DNA of 6,391 nucleotides from Planctomycetaceae bacterium (GTDB taxonomy: Bacteria > Planctomycetota > Planctomycetia > Pirellulales > Thermoguttaceae), in assembly GCA_031282385.1 (NCBI GenBank), contig JAITDV010000661.1, positions 1 to 6,391 on the forward strand. Reading direction: 5' to 3'. Positions 5,779 to 6,391 of this stretch are shown here, piece by piece (position 1 is the first letter of the stretch; the number at the start of each line of letters is the position of its first letter). The position numbers and the translations under genes were made by a program. The notes beneath the pieces were generated by a model. That model searched no databases. It saw only the letters and a program-made list of their open reading frames with translations, and was not told the origin of the DNA.

Positions 5779-6391
5779 CATCAAACCCAATCGGATCCTC
5801 GTTCATCCACTTACCAACATCCGCATCATACCAACGATTTATATTCCATTGCAATTCGCTTACTTTATCGGTTAATTTTCCGGTGTAAGCGAAAAATGTT
5901 GAGTCGGGATTTTTCGTTACAGAAATTAATTTGCCAAAAGAATTATAGTCAAGATGTTCCGCAACATTGCCATCGGATTTTACAATATCACGGATTGTGT
6001 TTAAGTGATCGCCGAGAGTCCAGTTATTATTGTCGCAAAGTAATTCGTCTTGTCTTGTTCCCCAAAGGTAACGGTGAGTTGGTTTCAATTCTTTGTTGTC
6101 AAATTGTAAAATGATTTGCCAATTGTCGTGAACGAATATTGATTCGTTTTTATTGTCTGTTCTTTTAACGAGGCGATTTTGATAGTCGTAAAAGTATTGA
6201 ATTGTTTCGGTTGGTGTTTCAACTTTTACTAAACGATTTCGATTGTCCCATGTGTATTTCGTTTTTGAACCATCTTTTTTTGACGTTTTGGAAATTCTGT
6301 TGCCTTCGCGATCATAATCGTAACGATAATTCTCATCCGACAACAAACGATTGTATTCGCCTGTTTCATAATTATGTTTCTGTCCTTGAAT
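5779..6391 (-). repeat. Direct repeat, RHS core copy in RHS-1
   Basis: Partner of 1886-2498. The encoded cores agree at roughly nine residues in ten, then the sequences part in the junction region (NNSCINNIDTDGFE against NNVKNYIDRFGFN). Homology probably continues beyond the window. Confidence 0.9.

Larger units (their letters stand above)
5262..6391 (-). pseudogene. RHS-1: 3' part of an RHS/YD-repeat gene with unknown tip, one frame break
   Basis: Open at the window edge, so the 5' part is missing. The core reads YETGEYNRLLSDENYRYDYD, then KTKYTWDNRNRLVKVE, YFYDYQNRLVKR, HRYLWGTRQDELL, LGDHLNTIRDIV, HLDYNSFGKLISVT, FAYTGKLTDK, LQWNINRWYDADVGKWMNED and PIGFDG. This is the standard end of an RHS core. 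The tip begins after DTDGFE. The core frame runs on to a stop at 5366 with a hydrophobic, unlikely tail after QGEK; the -1 frame from the A5 run (5477-5481) instead gives ISLAWHLHINILLGSYTLP and ends at TAA 5262-5264 inside the next ribosome site. One added A joins them. Because the second frame is proline-rich, ordered and ends exactly at the coupled start, I take it as the original. Confidence 0.85.

Noticed and set aside
5686..6114. Plus-strand reading frame of 142 codons
   Set aside because: Lies entirely opposite the clearly coding RHS-1 core; residues such as YQYYLYRS and HQTQSD are the mirror of YD-repeat codons.
1..6391. CRISPR array or tRNA/rRNA genes
   Set aside because: Repeats are long core duplications, not short regularly spaced units, and no cloverleaf or rRNA-like segment is apparent.

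Overview
This AT-rich window carries a cluster of RHS/YD-repeat (polymorphic toxin-like) genes, all read on the minus strand, so biological order runs from position 6391 to position 1. Gene starts use strong AGGAGG/GGAG ribosome sites and TTG/ATG starts, and TGA ends at least one gene through an ATGA overlap, so the standard bacterial code fits. I cannot place the organism. An RHS repeat family next to an anchored leucine-rich-repeat protein is reminiscent of large-genome environmental bacteria such as Planctomycetota, but that is only a guess.

Layout in reading direction: (1) 6391-5262, the 3' end of a first RHS gene (RHS-1), with the end of the YD core, a DPIG junction and a C-terminal tip of about 148 residues with no recognised family. 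A one-base frame break lies in an A run near 5477-5481, and the stop codon sits inside the ribosome site of the next gene. (2) 5259-4330, an intact membrane-anchored LRR-like protein, placed where an immunity gene would be. (3) 4329-4202, a short spacer with an overlapping inverted-repeat structure and -10-like sequences. (4) 4174-1347, a second RHS gene (RHS-2, about 942 residues if repaired), broken by a one-base loss in a T7 run (3266-3272) and by an in-frame TGA (2142-2144) at a codon that is TGC in RHS-1. Its tip is Cys-rich and has an HENYH zinc-metallopeptidase-type motif. (5) 1350-575, an ATGA-overlapped gene with an N-terminal hydrophobic segment, the candidate immunity partner of the HExxH tip, also broken by a one-base homopolymer loss. 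(6) 574-232, a gap with one possible decayed small secreted-protein gene. (7) 231-1, the start of a third RHS core fragment running out of the window.

The three RHS stretches are close to 90% identical by eye over shared core DNA, and RHS-1 and RHS-2 diverge sharply after the core/tip junction. This is the pattern of RHS tip (CT) cassettes swapped by recombination over a shared core: core-tipA-partnerA, core-tipB-partnerB, core fragment. The most interesting content is the pair of unlike tip/partner modules with tight translational coupling. The second is the recurrent one-base frame breaks at homopolymers, which could be decay, phase-variable slippage, ribosomal frameshifting or consensus sequencing error.
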